Assembly (NCBI GenBank): GCA_902782465.1
Contig: CACZNH010000026.1
Coordinates: 1-44,244, forward strand
From: an uncultured Bacteroidales bacterium
GTDB taxonomy: Bacteria > Bacteroidota > Bacteroidia > Bacteroidales > Muribaculaceae
Length of the DNA stretch: 44,244 nucleotides
Direction: 5' to 3'
Made by a program: the position numbers and the translations under genes
In this document: positions 41,802-44,244 of the stretch, piece after piece
Layout: every line of letters starts with the position of its first letter
How positions within the stretch are numbered: position 1 is the first letter of the stretch
The notes under the pieces: generated by a model
What the model saw: only the letters and a program-made list of their open reading frames with translations
Database searches by the model: none
What the model was told of the DNA's origin: nothing

Positions 41802-44244
41802 TTACTTCAGCATCTCCTGGACGGCGCGTTCCAGCTGGCGGTCATGCCCGCTGAGGTAGTCCTCGGGGGTGTTATAGACCTCGACGTCGGGCAGCAGCGG
41901 GGTGTTCTCGCAGTAGTTGCCGCGCATGTCACGGCAGCCCACCTGCGGGATGCCGAAGATGAGCGAATTGTCGATCAGCGTCTCCCACCACACGGCGGTC
42001 ATGGTGCCCGGAACGGGGGTGCCGATGAGTTTGCCGATGCCCAGTTCCTTGTACACAAACGGGAAGCCGTGGCCGTTGCTGTAGTCGTCCTCGCACATCA
42101 GCACGCACGAGGGTTTGGTCCACTTGTTGAACGGGTCCACACCCACGACCTTGCCGTGGGGCACGAAGCTCTGGTACTGCTTGCCGCCCAGCAGGGTGCA
42201 CAGGTCGTCATGCAGCCAGCCGCCGCCGTTGTGGCGCTCATCGACGATGACTGCCTTGCGGTTGCGGTTCTTGTCGCTGAGCAGTTCGCGGTAAACGGTG
42301 CGGAAACTCTCGCTGTTCATCTCCTTGACGTGGACATAGGCCAGCTGGCCGCCTGACAGGCTGTCCACCAACGCGCGGTTGCGGTCCACCCAGCGCTTGT
42401 ACAGCAGCTCGGTCTGTGCTCCCTTGCTGATGGCCTTGACGTTGACGTCAAAGCGTTTGCCGGCCTTGGGGTCATACACGCTCACGCGGATGGGTTTGCC
42501 GGCCTTGCCGTCGAGCATCCAGTTGTAGTCCTCGCCGGCAAGAATCTTGTTGCCGTCGATTTTCTCGATGATGCACCCTGGAGTGACGCCCGTCTTCTTC
42601 ACGTCAAAGGGGCCGCGCTTGATGACCTCCTCGATGCGCAGGCCGTCACCCTGATAGCTGTTGTCCAGGAACAGGCCCAGGGCCGCCGTCTGCAGCGTGG
42701 GCCCACCGGGATTGTAGCGGGCTCCCGTGTGGGAACCGTTCAACTCGCCCAGCATCTCGCTGAGCATGTCGCGGAAGTCATAGTTGTTGTTGATATAGGG
42801 CAGGAAGCGCTTGTAGTTCTCGCGGTAGCCTTCCCAGTCCACGCCGTGGATGTCCTCGACGTAGAATTTGTCCTTGACCTGCTGCCAGATGTGGTTGAAG
42901 ATGTACTCCCGCTCCTGCTGCGGGCGGTAGTTGAAGTTGGCCTCATAGCTGACCGCCTCGGGCTTGCCCTTGGCCAGGTCAATCTTCTTGATGCCCTTGC
43001 CGGTGCACACAAACAGGTTCTTGCCGTCCTTGTCGGCCATCATTTGTCCCTGGCCCACGTCCTTGAGCACGATTTCGGTCTTGTTCTCACGCAGGTCATG
43101 CTTCCACAGGTCCATGCCGCCCTCAAAGGCTGCCTGGTAATACAGCGTGTCGCCGCCGTTGGAGAGCACATAGTCGCCCAGGCGTGACGAGTTCACCGTG
43201 AGCCGTGCAATGCGGTCTTGGCAGTTTTCGAGGTCGAACACCAGCGGCTGCACGGCGGGCTTGTCGTCGTCAGCGCCTTTTTTCTTCTTTTTATCGTTTT
43301 TCTTCTTCTCGTTCTTTCCCTTGTCGGCAGTTTCCTGTTCTTTCTTCTTTTCCTTCTCGGCCTCGTCGCTCAGCACTTTTTCCTCCTTGGTCATCCTGAA
43401 GCGCTCATAGGCGTCCAGGTCCAGGAACATGATGTACACGTCATCCTCGCTGCCCCAGCTGCCGTGGCTGCGGTAACCGGCACGGTCGCTGGAGAAGATG
43501 ATGGCCTTGCCGCCCAGCACCCACTTGGCGTTACCCTCGTTGTAGCCGCTCTGGGTCAGGTTGTGCACCTCGCCGTTGCCATTGGCGCTGACCAGTGCCA
43601 CGTCCTGGCTGTTCCAGCCGCCCTCGCCGATGTAGGAAGAGAGCAGCCAGCGGCTGTCGGGGCTCCATTCATACCACACATCGCCGTCGCTGTAGGAGTA
43701 GATGTACTTGCCGTCCATCAGCGTGCGCACGGCCTTGCTCTTCACGTCAACGGCACGCAGGGTCGCACGGTCCTCGAGGAAGGCCACGCTCTTGCCGTCG
43801 GGGCTGTATGTGGGCTGTATGCTGGTATGGCCCGTGTTGGTCAACTGCTCCTCCACCAGGTCGGTGCAGTAGGTGAACAGTTTCTCGTCCTTGTTCTTGA
43901 TGCTGGTCTGGTAAATCTGCCACATGCCGCCACGCTCGCTGTCATAGACGATGCTGCGGCCGTCGGGCGAGAAGTCAATGGTGCGCTCCTGCTCGGGCGT
44001 GTCAGTGATCTGCTTGGTGGTCTTGTAGTCCACCGAGGTCACATACACGTCGCCATGCATGACAAAGGCCACTTCCTTACCGCTGGGCGACACGCTGATG
44101 GCTGTCGCGCCGCTGGATTTGATCTGGCGGATGAGTTCCTTGTCGCTGCGGTCGGCATTGACGGTAATGTCCACACGCTGGGGCTCGCCGCCCTCGCGCA
44201 GGGTGTATATCTCGCCGTTGTAGCTGTAGCACAGGGTGCCGTTG
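41802..44244 (-). CDS. Tricorn-like protease (S41), N-terminally cut by the window edge
   Basis: The visible part is about 813 residues, and the frame is open to the edge (NGTLCYSYNGEIYTLREGG precedes the first possible internal start), so the gene begins outside the window. Order: a TolB/beta-propeller region with SPSGKEVAFV, FSPDGRSIVYDSERGG, YSPDGKSVAFLED and WSPDSRWLLSSY, a Lys/Glu-rich linker, a second propeller-like part, a PDZ-like stretch (GVTPGCIIEKIDGNKIL) and an S41 protease core (VIVDERHNGGGWLHDDL; nucleophile likely in CEDDYSNGHGF). The Tricorn family degrades oligopeptides. Whether a signal peptide is present cannot be seen. Confidence 0.9.
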   Translation of the reverse strand, partial: NGTLCYSYNGEIYTLREGGEPQRVDITVNADRSDKELIRQIKSSGATAISVSPSGKEVAFVMHGDVYVTSVDYKTTKQITDTPEQERTIDFSPDGRSIVYDSERGGMWQIYQTSIKNKDEKLFTYCTDLVEEQLTNTGHTSIQPTYSPDGKSVAFLEDRATLRAVDVKSKAVRTLMDGKYIYSYSDGDVWYEWSPDSRWLLSSYIGEGGWNSQDVALVSANGNGEVHNLTQSGYNEGNAKWVLGGKAIIFSSDRAGYRSHGSWGSEDDVYIMFLDLDAYERFRMTKEEKVLSDEAEKEKKKEQETADKGKNEKKKNDKKKKKGADDDKPAVQPLVFDLENCQDRIARLTVNSSRLGDYVLSNGGDTLYYQAAFEGGMDLWKHDLRENKTEIVLKDVGQGQMMADKDGKNLFVCTGKGIKKIDLAKGKPEAVSYEANFNYRPQQEREYIFNHIWQQVKDKFYVEDIHGVDWEGYRENYKRFLPYINNNYDFRDMLSEMLGELNGSHTGARYNPGGPTLQTAALGLFLDNSYQGDGLRIEEVIKRGPFDVKKTGVTPGCIIEKIDGNKILAGEDYNWMLDGKAGKPIRVSVYDPKAGKRFDVNVKAISKGAQTELLYKRWVDRNRALVDSLSGGQLAYVHVKEMNSESFRTVYRELLSDKNRNRKAVIVDERHNGGGWLHDDLCTLLGGKQYQSFVPHGKVVGVDPFNKWTKPSCVLMCEDDYSNGHGFPFVYKELGIGKLIGTPVPGTMTAVWWETLIDNSLIFGIPQVGCRDMRGNYCENTPLLPDVEVYNTPEDYLSGHDRQLERAVQEMLK

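Overview
The window looks like chromosomal DNA of a Bacteroidales bacterium (Prevotellaceae or Muribaculaceae-like; the exact family cannot be fixed from sequence alone). Pointers are the Bacteroidetes-type promoters with a TAnnTTTG -7 box upstream of most transcription units, few clear Shine-Dalgarno sites, the DUF177-rpmF-fabH-era-der cluster, lepB next to a WbqC-like gene, DUF3316, and secreted proteins ending in dockerin-like repeats. Coding regions look fairly GC-rich and spacers are AT-rich.

Layout. 1-1162: recA on the minus strand. 1378-6793: two large paralogous secreted proteins with chitobiase-like and dockerin-like modules, each followed by a strong terminator. 6889-11222: minus-strand cluster of a polysaccharide flippase, ruvB, a one-TM protein and an LPG-synthase/flippase-like membrane protein. 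11350-13573: rsmA and mgtE, divergent. 13788-15935: minus-strand membrane protein, a SPOUT rRNA methyltransferase and a PH-domain protein. 16032-18239: lepB and WbqC, then a CAU tRNA with terminator. 18666-19358: secreted coiled-coil protein. 19665-23941: DUF177-rpmF-fabH-era-der operon. 24031-26453: outer-membrane barrel, S41 lipoprotein peptidase and DUF3316. 26535-29282: parC. 29483-30277: FGE/SUMF1-like lipoprotein with a broken start. 30387-39393: a six-gene minus-strand operon. 39594-41686: AlkD-like and uraA, divergent. 41802-end: partial tricorn-like protease.

The most interesting gene set is the 30387-39393 operon: a lipoprotein with a von Willebrand A-like fold, a four-TM protein, a tubulin-like GTPase candidate, a giant protein with an actin/Hsp70-type ATPase domain, a single-span protein with an acidic linker, and a tail-anchored zinc-ribbon protein. 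Together they suggest an envelope-anchored NTP-driven machine of unknown purpose.

The most unusual non-coding signal is a family of heptad-repeat arrays (loose consensus AGTYNNN, or its complement NNNRACT) in at least twelve gene spacers. They often occur as two arms of opposite orientation, sometimes around a shared GCGGATGCC core, and often begin exactly at the upstream gene's stop codon. Two further spacers carry analogous arms with a nine-base period. A 97-bp inverted repeat (94/97 identical) flanks the 13.5-kb recA-mgtE segment.
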